Below, piece after piece: positions 17,651 through 25,713 of a stretch of 64,000 nucleotides of DNA. Origin of the DNA: an uncultured Caryophanales bacterium (GTDB taxonomy: Bacteria > Bacillota_I > Bacilli_A > RFN20 > CAG-826); the NCBI GenBank assembly GCA_937902735.1, contig CALELS010000013.1, positions 1 through 64,000 of the forward strand. Reading direction: 5' to 3'. Within the stretch, counting starts at the first letter, position 1, and the number at the start of each line of letters is the position of its first letter. The translations under genes and the position numbers were made by a program. The notes below the pieces were generated by a model. The model did not search any database. It saw only the letters and a list, made by a program, of their open reading frames with translations, and was not told where the DNA came from.

Positions 17651-19591
17651 TTATATAGGAAATTCAAAATATATAGAGTAATAAGGCCCGGTAGAATAAT
17701 TATCTGAACATGTATATGAAATTTTCGCGAAAAAGTAATTTAATGTCGCATCTCTAATATCTTCGACATCGTCACGTGTAAGTTGATAACTATTACTAGT
17801 TAAGCTTTGTGTTTGAAAAATCGATTGATACTGATGGTTATAAAACATGACTACAAAACTGTTAAAGGGACGATTAACACTGCCTGAATTACTGCTCCAT
17901 GTTAAAAGATTTGTAGAAGATAAACTTGCATAAGAATCTACTAGTCCACAATTAGATAATAATTCTGCAAAGTTGTTGGTATTCAAACTGTAGTCATTAT
18001 ACATATAACTAATAAATTGGGATAAATTAATTGCGTTGCAATCAATTAAACAGGACCAAATATTAGTGTCACTCAAACTAAAGAAATCATTCGTTGTTGG
18101 CACTGAATCAAACAAATTAAACAATATGGCTGTTACAGTCGATTCGGAAGCATCACCATTAAAATAATTGTAAGAACAATCAAAGCGATCTAAATCAAAA
18201 CAACACTCAAACGCTAAACTTGATGTATATTTATAATCACCAAGGTATGTTATATTTGTTTGCAATAAAGAAGGAAATGACTTTTGAGCACTTAAAGACA
18301 GATAAGTTGCTAGACCCTCGTTCCACGAAACGGTAAGTCCATCATAAATAGGATTTGAAGAACCATAACTTGAGTCATTTATATATAAATCTATTAAATT
18401 AGAAGATATTACATGATTAAGATTTGTTATCGATGATAGCGAGTATTCATATTCGATTTTGTGACCGTACTCATGACCAAATTGATCCCAAGAACAAAAT
18501 GGATGTGGGTAATTTGTATTTGCTGAATAATAATAAGGAATAAAAAGACTATTTATTGTTGAATCGAATCCAAAACTTGACCAATTTGCATTTCCACTTC
18601 TATCATAAAAAATATTCAAATTTGATAAAGGTTCATTACTTAGATTCGAAAAATAAGATGAGTAATAGTGACTCTCTTGTGTTATATAAAAAACTTCTCC
18701 ATTTGTTCGATCGGTAGAATTGTTCGGATTAAAAGTATGTGTGGAACTTATGATAGGATTCCCTGTATAATTTTCGACAAAGTTGAAAGAATATAGTGAA
18801 GAATTACGATTTATTACTAAAGAATCAATGGTTTTAGATTGTACACTAAATGAAAGAGTTGGACTGCCTAAAATAGTTAGAACAAGTACGTTATTAATAG
18901 TAAAGGAATATTGACCATTCGAGTTAGTATAAACACCTTGATGATACGTACTATTTGGTATTGTTAAATCAACATACACTCCAATAAGAGGATATTGATT
19001 ATTATTTTCATCTTTCCAATACAAACTGCCTGTAGCAGTCAAATTATTAATAATTATAAAAGGCCCTTTTACGGTAAAAGAATCAACGTTATTGCTTTGG
19101 TTTAGTTTCTCAAGCGATTCGGAATACTTGCTATTGTTAAAAGCATCATAAAAAGAACGGCTGGAAAAAAAGCATCTATTGAGTGAATCACAATATATAA
19201 AAATTCTGAGAACCGATGAAAAGTCTGAAAAATGAACTGTTAAAACGATATCAGAAAACTCTTGAATCGTAAGACATTCAAGTTCAATAACATTTTCATT
19301 ATAATCAATTGTATGACTAATGAGAGTTGTCGAGCCTAAACACTCAACGTTTTGTATATAGTTAGATAAAGCTTTAATTGGGAGGAAATAGCAATTACTT
19401 ACCGAATAACATTTTTCATCGAAAAATAGTTCGTTTTCATGAAAGAAAACTTCATTTACATCATTTATATCATCTTCGTATAGAAAAGGTTCTGAACAAT
19501 AATCTTGAGAAGCCAGTTCATTCTTTTTGTTTGATATATTCATGGAAAAAACACTGAACAAATAGATAAAAATAAGTAAAATACGAAACAT
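17651..19591 (-). CDS. Secreted zinc-metallopeptidase-like protein with a peptidase-regulatory-like domain
   Basis: About 646 residues from the ATG at 19591 (MFRILLIFIYLFS signal peptide; exported). Residues about 175-235 look like a carboxypeptidase regulatory-like beta-sandwich (GVYVDLTI ... GVYTNSNGQYSF). Residues 373-377 are HEYGH, a zinc-binding HExxH, followed at about 424-430 by NEGLATY, where the glutamate could be the third ligand of a gluzincin. I know no exact family. The protein is rich in Ser, Asn and Tyr. It starts one base past the winged-helix gene and is followed one base later by the lipoprotein gene. No cell-wall anchor motif is seen. Activity is inferred from the motif only. 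Confidence 0.7.
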   Translation of the reverse strand: MFRILLIFIYLFSVFSMNISNKKNELASQDYCSEPFLYEDDINDVNEVFFHENELFFDEKCYSVSNCYFLPIKALSNYIQNVECLGSTTLISHTIDYNENVIELECLTIQEFSDIVLTVHFSDFSSVLRIFIYCDSLNRCFFSSRSFYDAFNNSKYSESLEKLNQSNNVDSFTVKGPFIIINNLTATGSLYWKDENNNQYPLIGVYVDLTIPNSTYHQGVYTNSNGQYSFTINNVLVLTILGSPTLSFSVQSKTIDSLVINRNSSLYSFNFVENYTGNPIISSTHTFNPNNSTDRTNGEVFYITQESHYYSSYFSNLSNEPLSNLNIFYDRSGNANWSSFGFDSTINSLFIPYYYSANTNYPHPFCSWDQFGHEYGHKIEYEYSLSSITNLNHVISSNLIDLYINDSSYGSSNPIYDGLTVSWNEGLATYLSLSAQKSFPSLLQTNITYLGDYKYTSSLAFECCFDLDRFDCSYNYFNGDASESTVTAILFNLFDSVPTTNDFFSLSDTNIWSCLIDCNAINLSQFISYMYNDYSLNTNNFAELLSNCGLVDSYASLSSTNLLTWSSNSGSVNRPFNSFVVMFYNHQYQSIFQTQSLTSNSYQLTRDDVEDIRDATLNYFFAKISYTCSDNYSTGPYYSIYFEFPI

Positions 19592-19592
19592 A

Positions 19593-20018
19593 TTATTTAT
19601 TTCTTTTCTTCTTGTTTTTTGAATAGGCGTCAAGTTCTTCATTAACAATACGTTTTAGAACTTTGAGGTCTACTTCATTAAGAACTATGTTCTTATCAAC
19701 TAATCCACCGATGGTGAATTTCTTATATACAAAATCACCTAATCCATCATATTCATCTATTTTTTCTTTTCGGATAACGATACGATCATTTGGAACTTTC
19801 TTTTGTTCTAATGATTCAAGATATTCCTCTATAAGAGGAACAATATCATGAGTGTTATAATCCATATCCATTGTTATTAATGGTTCAAAAAAGGATAATT
19901 GTTCACGAACAACATCTGGATAAACTCCCATTGTTCTTCCTAAAGCATCAGAAGTAAGATGTTTTTTCTTATTTCCTTTAATAAAAGATAAATATTTTTT
20001 AGCAAGTGTCTTAGTCAT
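19593..20018 (-). CDS. Small winged-helix-like basic protein, function unknown
   Basis: A 141-residue protein with no signal peptide. Residues 20-48 (LTSDALGRTMGVYPDVVREQ) resemble the N-terminal winged helix of Rex-like regulators, and the C-terminus is a lysine-rich tail (SKNKKKRNK). The middle is acidic and probably helical. It lies in the same reading frame as the upstream kinase, separated only by TGA and four codons, so the two are translationally coupled or, less likely, arose by splitting one protein. DNA or RNA binding is a guess from charge and the helix-turn-helix-like segment. Confidence 0.6.
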   Translation of the reverse strand: MTKTLAKKYLSFIKGNKKKHLTSDALGRTMGVYPDVVREQLSFFEPLITMDMDYNTHDIVPLIEEYLESLEQKKVPNDRIVIRKEKIDEYDGLGDFVYKKFTIGGLVDKNIVLNEVDLKVLKRIVNEELDAYSKNKKKRNK

Positions 20019-20030
20019 ATTTTCATTATA

Positions 20031-20543
20031 TCATTCTTTATAATGGAAAGAACTCTTAACTTTTGATGAATCAAACCATTTATAGATAACAACATATTCA
20101 TCAAAGAAATCAATGATCTCTTCACTTGGTTCTTCCCATGCTTTATACATAGATATTAAGACATCTTCAGGAACTACTTGAGAATGTCTTCTTTCTTTGT
20201 TTTGTCTTAATAAAGTTTCTAAATCTTTCTTAAAAACAATTAATTCTTTTCTATCATATCCTTTTGCCATTTCAACATATCTTTTACGGTAAATATTTTG
20301 AAGATTAGTACTATCAGCGATGACTGTAATATCATCATTCTCATGCGCGTATTTATTAATTAAAAGGAAATAGCGATCCCACACCTCTTTTTCGTGTTCA
20401 AAATTCTGGAATTCTCCAGTTATTTCTTTTCTTATTTCATCACTTGAAACAACTTTAACGTTTTTATGTGATAAACGATATTGTTCTGCCCAAGTAGATT
20501 TACCCGCACCTGGTACTGCACTTAAAAGAATAAATGTTTTCAT
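20031..20543 (-). CDS. P-loop kinase of the polynucleotide-kinase/zeta-toxin-like AAA_33 type
   Basis: A 170-residue P-loop protein. Walker A is AVPGAGKSTW (residues 9-18), a VVSSDEIRKE segment follows at about residue 32, ADSTNLQ near residue 98 and a lid with arginines (RQNKERRHSQ) near 133. This pattern fits the kinase domain of T4 PNK-like and zeta-type phosphotransferases that act on nucleic acid ends or small metabolites. The substrate is unknown. It ends in TGA and is in frame with the next gene. No antitoxin-like partner is obvious. Confidence 0.75.
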   Translation of the reverse strand: MKTFILLSAVPGAGKSTWAEQYRLSHKNVKVVSSDEIRKEITGEFQNFEHEKEVWDRYFLLINKYAHENDDITVIADSTNLQNIYRKRYVEMAKGYDRKELIVFKKDLETLLRQNKERRHSQVVPEDVLISMYKAWEEPSEEIIDFFDEYVVIYKWFDSSKVKSSFHYKE

Positions 20544-20603
20544 ATATAAATTGTTGAGTATATTTAACCATATTTTTTCTAAAGAAAAAAGATGTGTAAT
20601 AGT

Positions 20604-21113
20604 TTAGTAAATTTTGATTAATGGTAAAACAGTATATATAGGACGATTTTTATCTAAATGGTTATTTGCCATTATAGTTTTAGGCCTTAAATAAAATTTA
20701 GCATCAACAAAGCCAATCGTACAATTTCCATCGCTTGTTGCAATTCGACATGTTATTTGATTTTTAACAAAATATTCTTGGACCATTATTTCTTTATTAA
20801 ATATATTTCCAATATTCACTAGATTTTTTAGCTTTCTTTTGACAGTTTTTCTATCGTTATTTGGTCCAATCTTATATTCAGATTCAAGTATTGTTCCTTT
20901 ATAACATTTATCATAAAAATCTTTAGAAGAAAGACATGTTCTTAACCCAGTTAAATGTAAAAAAATGGTTTTAAAGAATCTCAACTTATATTCACCATTA
21001 TTTATAAAATGGTGCGATCTCAAAACTATTTCCTTTTCTAATAGTTCAAAATATGATCGGGAAGAATCAATTAATGCTTGTTTAATGTTGAAAGGTTGAT
21101 TAATCGTATTCAT
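20604..21113 (-). CDS. Possible RNase-fold (PBECR4-like) protein behind a structured RNA
   Basis: A 169-residue soluble protein with no signal. The segment FFKTIFLHLTGLR (residues 46-58) followed by DFYDKC recalls the PBECR4 domain, one of the Barnase-EndoU-ColicinE5-RelE-like nuclease families; this is recognition by memory of the motif and remains uncertain. The C-terminal half is beta-rich (FVDAKFYLRP ... YTVLPLIKIY). The ATG comes only 7 bases after the T-run of the preceding small RNA and has no Shine-Dalgarno, so it could be read only by readthrough of that terminator or by an unusual initiation. A phage-derived or toxin role is possible. Confidence 0.5.
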   Translation of the reverse strand: MNTINQPFNIKQALIDSSRSYFELLEKEIVLRSHHFINNGEYKLRFFKTIFLHLTGLRTCLSSKDFYDKCYKGTILESEYKIGPNNDRKTVKRKLKNLVNIGNIFNKEIMVQEYFVKNQITCRIATSDGNCTIGFVDAKFYLRPKTIMANNHLDKNRPIYTVLPLIKIY

Positions 21114-21118
21114 ATAAA

Positions 21119-21224
21119 AGAAAAAAGCGTTTTAAGGTGCGCCACCACGTCTATACCAGTATTTTAGATCGCTGGTCCGATGTATACGGGTGGTCTTTTA
21201 ACGTCTCCCATCCCTCTTGACGCT
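21119..21224 (-). ncRNA. Compact structured RNA of about 105 nt, unidentified
   Basis: It has its own promoter (21228-21256) and ends in a T6 run (21121-21126). The 5' end AAGCGT pairs with the 3' ACGCTT to close the molecule. Inside are CCACC/GGTGG, an ACCAG/CTGGT hairpin with a 12-base loop (about 21156-21177), a GGTG-GCG-CACC hairpin and a CGTC/GACG hairpin near the 5' end. It does not show the conserved SRP RNA tetraloop region, nor any riboswitch motif I know. It could be a free small RNA or a leader/attenuator for the protein gene that starts at 21113. Confidence 0.6.
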
Positions 21225-21227
21225 TAT

Positions 21228-21256
21228 AATATAACATCGTGATATAACACATACAA
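21228..21256 (-). promoter_or_regulatory. Promoter of the structured RNA
   Basis: TTGTAT (21251-21256), a 17-base spacer and TATATT (21228-21233). The start would fall at 21221-21225, exactly at the first base of the closing stem. Confidence 0.65.
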
Positions 21257-21308
21257 CTTTAAATTTACTTTATTCTTATTTTCTTAATAAAAAGTTGCCT
21301 GAACTTAC

Positions 21309-21338
21309 AAAAAAGGACTGACTCTTAATCAATCCCTT
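21309..21338 (-). terminator. tRNA-Lys terminator, an inverted copy of its anticodon arm
   Basis: The minus strand reads AAGGGATTGA, a 7-base loop, TCAGTCCTT and TTTTTT. The 15 bases 21317-21331 are the exact reverse complement of tRNA positions 21384-21398. Confidence 0.75.
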
Positions 21339-21348
21339 ATTAGTAAGA

Positions 21349-21424
21349 TGGTACACCATACAGGCCTCGAACCTGCGACCCACTGATTAAGAGTCAGTTG
21401 CTCTACCAACTGAGCTAATGGTGC
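21349..21424 (-). tRNA. tRNA-Lys (anticodon CUU)
   Basis: A full 76-nt cloverleaf with encoded CCA. The acceptor GCACCAT pairs with ATGGTGT, the D arm is GCTCAGTTGGTAGAGC, the anticodon arm ACTGA-CTCTTAA-TCAGT reads AAG codons, and the T arm has GGTTCGAGGCC. It stands alone and is followed by a terminator whose stem copies the anticodon arm in reverse. Confidence 0.97.
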
Positions 21425-21481
21425 ATTTACCTTTAAAAGTATATCAATATTGTCTAACAAATTTCAATTAAAATTTGTAAT

Positions 21482-21514
21482 AAAAAAGAGTCCCTTGCTA
21501 TGCAAAGGACCCTT
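21482..21514 (-). terminator. Terminator of the ABC-transporter/lipoprotein operon
   Basis: An 11-pair stem (GGGTCCTTTGC with GCAAGGGACTC) and a T6 run, just past the stop at 21526. Confidence 0.92.
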
Positions 21515-21525
21515 TGATTTAGATG

Positions 21526-22905
21526 TTATCTGGAAACAACAATTGAACCTTCTTCAACAAGAGGAACAATTGTCCAAACACCTTCGTTACCTGGGTTGAA
21601 TGAACTTGGAGTCTTTTCATTTGTAGATTCATAGGTTAATCCACCAGTAACAGAGATTTCTTTACCATCAGCAATATTCTTTAAGGCATCTAACCATCCT
21701 TGTGAGAATTTGCAGTGCTTGTTATATGCAATTGTTGCAATATTACCAGCATTATCTTTGAGTTGGAATTTGAATCTTCCACCGACAGAAGCGCTTGATG
21801 GAATTGAAGATTTAACTAATTTACCAGTAACTCTAGCTGTACGATAGTGATAAGCAGAGAATTGATTAAATCTATTTCCACCTTCAGTGAATGTACCTGA
21901 GAGATTTGCTGGTGTAACTTCTAATGGTTCGCTAACTGGTTCTACAATGCCAGCTTCTTGAGCTGAAGCATGAACTTCAGTACCTGTGAAGTTAGCAACT
22001 TGTGGAGCACCATAATAAGAGGAAATATAAACATTGGTTGTTACATAATTTCCAACAGCAAAGTTACCTTGATCACCAGCATCAAGATAGTCGATGTGAT
22101 AGAGTGAGATAACTTTATCACCAGCGGCTAAATATGCAAAGTTTTTATCTGCTGCAAGATATGTAATCTTACCAGACATGGTAATCTTAGTGCCATGGTC
22201 AAACATGTAATCACCTTTAATTTGACCAAGTTTATCACCTTCTGATTGCATCCAGTTCTTGAAATAATACTTTCCAGCAGTAGTTTTTGCTACTTCATAG
22301 AAGGTATCAAGATCCATGTCTTCATATTTCATTTCACGGGAATCTAATTTAGCCAAGAAAGCAATATCTTCGCTATAATCATCAATTGATAATGTACCAA
22401 AGAAATCGAAATCATGTTGTTTTTCATCAAAAGCGAATGAACAATACATTTTTAATTCGTCTTGGTTATCAGTTTCCCATTTTTTAACTTTTGCTAATAC
22501 TGGGTCGTCTTCATGACCTTCTTCATATTTATATGTTGCGTTTTGGTCTGGTGCACCATATTTTTCACGGTCATAATCCCACTCAATATTAACAACATAT
22601 GTGACACCTTTGATTCTAGTTGTATATTGTTTTAAAAGTGAGAGAGAACCACCCCAACTAATAAGGTTACGGGTTCCTGTTGTTTCATCAAGAAGACCAT
22701 TACCACCACTTAAGGCGATATCAGCTTCAAGAGCACGTTGAAGAGCTTCTTGTTTACCTTCTTCTGTTTGTTCTGGTTCAGGCTCTGGTTGAGGCTCTGG
22801 ATCTGGTCCTGGTTGTGGATCTGGTGCTGGAGTAGGATTAACACATCCAGCAAGAGAAAGAGAAAGTAAACCGGAAGTAAGAGCTAAGAAGAATTTCTTA
22901 TTCAT
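21526..22905 (-). CDS. Lipoprotein with OB-fold-like C-terminal repeats, function unknown
   Basis: About 459 residues from the ATG at 22905, chosen because AAAGGA precedes it and the signal MNKKFFLALTSGLLS follows. The lipobox is SLAGC at about residue 20. A Pro/Asp/Glu-rich linker follows (APDPQPGPDPEPQ), then a folded region with two beta-rich stretches (YLAADKNFAYLAAGDKVISL and a later GRFKFQLKDNAGNIATIAYN) that recall OB-fold domains of gut Firmicutes lipoproteins. It lies directly after the solute-binding-protein gene, separated by a strong hairpin, so it may assist sugar capture. Role inferred from position only. Confidence 0.75.
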   Translation of the reverse strand: MNKKFFLALTSGLLSLSLAGCVNPTPAPDPQPGPDPEPQPEPEPEQTEEGKQEALQRALEADIALSGGNGLLDETTGTRNLISWGGSLSLLKQYTTRIKGVTYVVNIEWDYDREKYGAPDQNATYKYEEGHEDDPVLAKVKKWETDNQDELKMYCSFAFDEKQHDFDFFGTLSIDDYSEDIAFLAKLDSREMKYEDMDLDTFYEVAKTTAGKYYFKNWMQSEGDKLGQIKGDYMFDHGTKITMSGKITYLAADKNFAYLAAGDKVISLYHIDYLDAGDQGNFAVGNYVTTNVYISSYYGAPQVANFTGTEVHASAQEAGIVEPVSEPLEVTPANLSGTFTEGGNRFNQFSAYHYRTARVTGKLVKSSIPSSASVGGRFKFQLKDNAGNIATIAYNKHCKFSQGWLDALKNIADGKEISVTGGLTYESTNEKTPSSFNPGNEGVWTIVPLVEEGSIVVSR

Positions 22906-22931
22906 AAATGAATTCCTTTCTTTTTTTATTT

Positions 22932-22956
22932 GGAGGAGCAAGAATTTTGCTCCCCC
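22932..22956 (-). other. Strong intercistronic hairpin after the solute-binding protein gene
   Basis: GGGGGAGCAA, a 5-base loop and TTGCTCCTCC, not followed by a T-run (AAATAAAA instead). It is therefore more likely an mRNA-stabilising or processing element than a terminator. A further long complementary pair (TTTGAGG with CCTCAAA) brackets the adjoining sequence 22983-23050. Together they fill the 150-base gap. Confidence 0.6.
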
Positions 22957-23055
22957 ATAATATTAATAATTTAAATCACTATTTTGAGGGAAAAATCAGG
23001 AGGATTTATTTAAGATGAGACCATAGGAAGAGACATCTTTCCCCCACACCTCAAA

Positions 23056-24678
23056 TTAGCTTCTGACGTATCCAGCGTCAGCAATAACTTTAACAATTGG
23101 ATCAACGGCATCTTCGATTGAAGAACCACTGGCTCTTTGTAAGACAGCACCAATGATTTGTCCAACTTGTTCACGAATCATACTTGAACCATTAAATCCT
23201 GGATCAACGAATAAATCCCATTTTAAGTTTTCGTCTTCAGCACGATAGGAATCGTTGTTGATGTTGTAGGATTCTTTGTATGCACGAAGAAGTGCATTTC
23301 TTTCACCATAATCTTTATTTAAGAATTCTTGATAGATTGGAGAATTCATAGCAGATTTGGTTGCAGGGAAGTAACCAGTTTCAACAGCCCATTGAGCTTG
23401 TAAGTCACCAGTTGATAAGGCAACCATAGCATCGAATGATTCGAGCATTTGTTGTGGTTTATCTTGATCAAATAAGCCCATGTTGGTTCCTTGAGAAATA
23501 ACGTGTTTGTGATCGGCTGTGTTATATGGGATTTCTTGAAGTCTTACACGTGTAGCGTTTCCGTTAACATTGTAGGAAAGACCACCGGAAGATGAAACAA
23601 GAGCAAATACTTTGTTTTGGATGAATGGATCACTTGCAGTATCTTTATCACCACCAGTAAGTTCTGAGGCAGTACCGAAGATCTTAGCATTGTGAAGATC
23701 ATCGATTACTTGAAGAGCTTGTTTTGTATTTGCTTTATTTTCATCATTCCAGAATTCAGCAAAACCATGTTTATAAACGCTCATATCGTTTTTGGTGTAG
23801 CTTGTGTAGACACCACCGAATTGACGGACAAGAGTAATAAACATGTTATCTAAGTCGTTCCATGTGAAGACTTTGAAGTTTGTATCATTAACATATTCAC
23901 AGTCTAAAAGTAATTTCTTACCTTCGACTTTTTCAGTTGAAGCTGGTTCGACTTGGAATTCGCTTGCTTTACCATCGGCATCTGTTGTACCGAATAATTT
24001 CTTACCAACAAGTGATGTTGCTTCGTTTGAAATTACTACATTACGGATTTTTGCACCGATTGAAGCCCATTCTGCATATGTTTCTGGAACTTTTTCAATT
24101 GTTGCATCCATTGCTTGAACATAATCAAACATATATCCGTTATATGAGAGAAGTTCGGTTGATTTGTTGAATGGTAAACCCATAACATAACCAGTACCAT
24201 CTGGTTTAAACTTAAGAGTTAAGTTTTCATCCATATATTGTGGATAATAGTCATCAATGATTGATTCATATCCAAGAGCTGCTAACTCTTCTTTATGTTC
24301 GTTATCGTAATTTTCGATAAAGTCATCAAGAGTAAGCATGATTGAACTCTTAATATAACCTGCAAAGTGGTCTGGATATCCTAAAGCAAAGTTTGGATAT
24401 GTTGCGGTTGTTATTGAGTTTGTGATGTTTGTTTGGATGTTCTTATAAGAACCTTGTGATTCACATTTAACTTGGAATGTTTCTTGTTTGTTATTAAAGT
24501 TCTTAATTAAGTTTTCCAAAGCGGTTGTGTAGCCTGAACCAAATGGAGCCCAGAATAATACTTGATCCTTTTTAGTAGGAGTTGGTGTAGGATCTGGTCC
24601 AACTGGTGTGTTATTAATACAACCTGCCATAAGAATGGAAGTTGCAGCTAACAAGGCAAGACCTAAATTCTTTTTCAT
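23056..24678 (-). CDS. Sugar ABC transporter, substrate-binding lipoprotein
   Basis: A 540-residue extracellular solute-binding protein of the family 1 (MalE/UgpB) type. Signal peptide and lipobox LMAGC place the lipid cysteine at about residue 19, followed by a short Pro/Thr linker. The sequence begins with the typical DQVLFWAPFGSGYTTALENL strand-helix and later has NKSTELLSYNGYMFD and an ATKSAMNSP segment. It delivers an oligosaccharide or similar sugar to the two permeases encoded directly after it in operon order (24696-26910). The sugar is not identifiable. GGAAAG precedes the ATG. Confidence 0.88.
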   Translation of the reverse strand: MKKNLGLALLAATSILMAGCINNTPVGPDPTPTPTKKDQVLFWAPFGSGYTTALENLIKNFNNKQETFQVKCESQGSYKNIQTNITNSITTATYPNFALGYPDHFAGYIKSSIMLTLDDFIENYDNEHKEELAALGYESIIDDYYPQYMDENLTLKFKPDGTGYVMGLPFNKSTELLSYNGYMFDYVQAMDATIEKVPETYAEWASIGAKIRNVVISNEATSLVGKKLFGTTDADGKASEFQVEPASTEKVEGKKLLLDCEYVNDTNFKVFTWNDLDNMFITLVRQFGGVYTSYTKNDMSVYKHGFAEFWNDENKANTKQALQVIDDLHNAKIFGTASELTGGDKDTASDPFIQNKVFALVSSSGGLSYNVNGNATRVRLQEIPYNTADHKHVISQGTNMGLFDQDKPQQMLESFDAMVALSTGDLQAQWAVETGYFPATKSAMNSPIYQEFLNKDYGERNALLRAYKESYNINNDSYRAEDENLKWDLFVDPGFNGSSMIREQVGQIIGAVLQRASGSSIEDAVDPIVKVIADAGYVRS

Positions 24679-24695
24679 AAATTTTCCTTTCTTTA

Positions 24696-25700
24696 TTAAC
24701 CTTTAATTCCGGAACGAGATACACCTCTCATGATGTATTTACGGAAGATTAAGAAGAACACAAATAGAGGAGCGGTAACGACCATACTACCAGCAATCTT
24801 AATTGCGTCTTCACCTTGAGCTTGAGTATTGAATAATGACATTAAACCGTTTGAGACAAGTCTCATATCATAATTGGTTTCAATACCTAATGCTGAGGCA
24901 ATTGGAGATTTATCTAACCAGTTACCATTAGCAACTAAGTTTGGCCAGATATAAGAGTTCCACGACCCCATCAAGCTTAAGATAATAATTGTTGTGATGG
25001 TTGGCATAGCGATTGGAACCATAACTTTAATTAAGTATCCAAAGTCACCAACACCATCGACTTTCGCAGCTAAATATAGCTCGTTTGGAATTTGTTGGAA
25101 GTTTTGTCTTAGATAATAAATATAGAAGACAGAAACACCATGGACGAAGATTAACGCACTAAACGTATCTTCCCATTTGAGTTGTTTGGTTGTGGCATAG
25201 TTGGTAATAACCATCATTTCACCTGGAATCATCATTGTGGCAAGAAGGAGAGCAAATAAGACGTTTTTACCTTTGAATTCAAGACGAGCAAAGGCGAAAG
25301 CGGCTAATACGGCAGTCACAACTGTAACTGTTGTTGAACCAACAGAAGCAATGATTGTATTTAAATAATAGAAGATAAATGGTGTCGATTCATATGGTGT
25401 TCCAAGGGAGGTTGAACCTTTACCTGAGAAGATTTTTGCATAGTTATCGATTGACCAGTTACCAGCCCAGTTTCCATTACTATCGAATAAGCCAAGTTCT
25501 GAGAAGTCAGCTCTTTCGACGAATGCAGAGAATGATTTTGCATCCATAAAGCTAGAAACAACCATGAATATGAATGGAGTTAACATGAATAAAGCAAAGA
25601 CAGTTAAGAATGCGTATGTAAAGACACGACCGATAATAAGTCTTGCTTTATATTTACGACGAGCAGCATCATCAGCGAAATACATATCTTTTTCAGCCAT
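24696..25700 (-). CDS. Sugar ABC transporter permease (MalG/UgpE type)
   Basis: A 334-residue inner permease subunit with six membrane spans. The binding-protein-dependent transport signature, the EAA loop that touches the ATPase, is seen as LYLAAKVDGVGDFGYLIKV around residue 228. A long extracytoplasmic loop at residues 48-90 is unusual. It pairs with the permease at 25714 and precedes the binding protein by 17 bases. Function is inferred from family and neighbours. Confidence 0.92.
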   Translation of the reverse strand: MAEKDMYFADDAARRKYKARLIIGRVFTYAFLTVFALFMLTPFIFMVVSSFMDAKSFSAFVERADFSELGLFDSNGNWAGNWSIDNYAKIFSGKGSTSLGTPYESTPFIFYYLNTIIASVGSTTVTVVTAVLAAFAFARLEFKGKNVLFALLLATMMIPGEMMVITNYATTKQLKWEDTFSALIFVHGVSVFYIYYLRQNFQQIPNELYLAAKVDGVGDFGYLIKVMVPIAMPTITTIIILSLMGSWNSYIWPNLVANGNWLDKSPIASALGIETNYDMRLVSNGLMSLFNTQAQGEDAIKIAGSMVVTAPLFVFFLIFRKYIMRGVSRSGIKG

Positions 25701-25713
25701 ATTAAACTCCTTT

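Noticed and set aside
20031..20033. TGA read as tryptophan (Mycoplasma-type code 4)
   Set aside because: TGA overlaps the next start at 29892-29895 as a normal stop, and all tryptophans in the conserved proteins I checked are TGG.
21119..21224. SRP RNA (4.5S/scRNA) as the identity of the structured RNA
   Set aside because: Size would fit, but the conserved domain IV sequence with the GGAA tetraloop and AGCAGC is absent.
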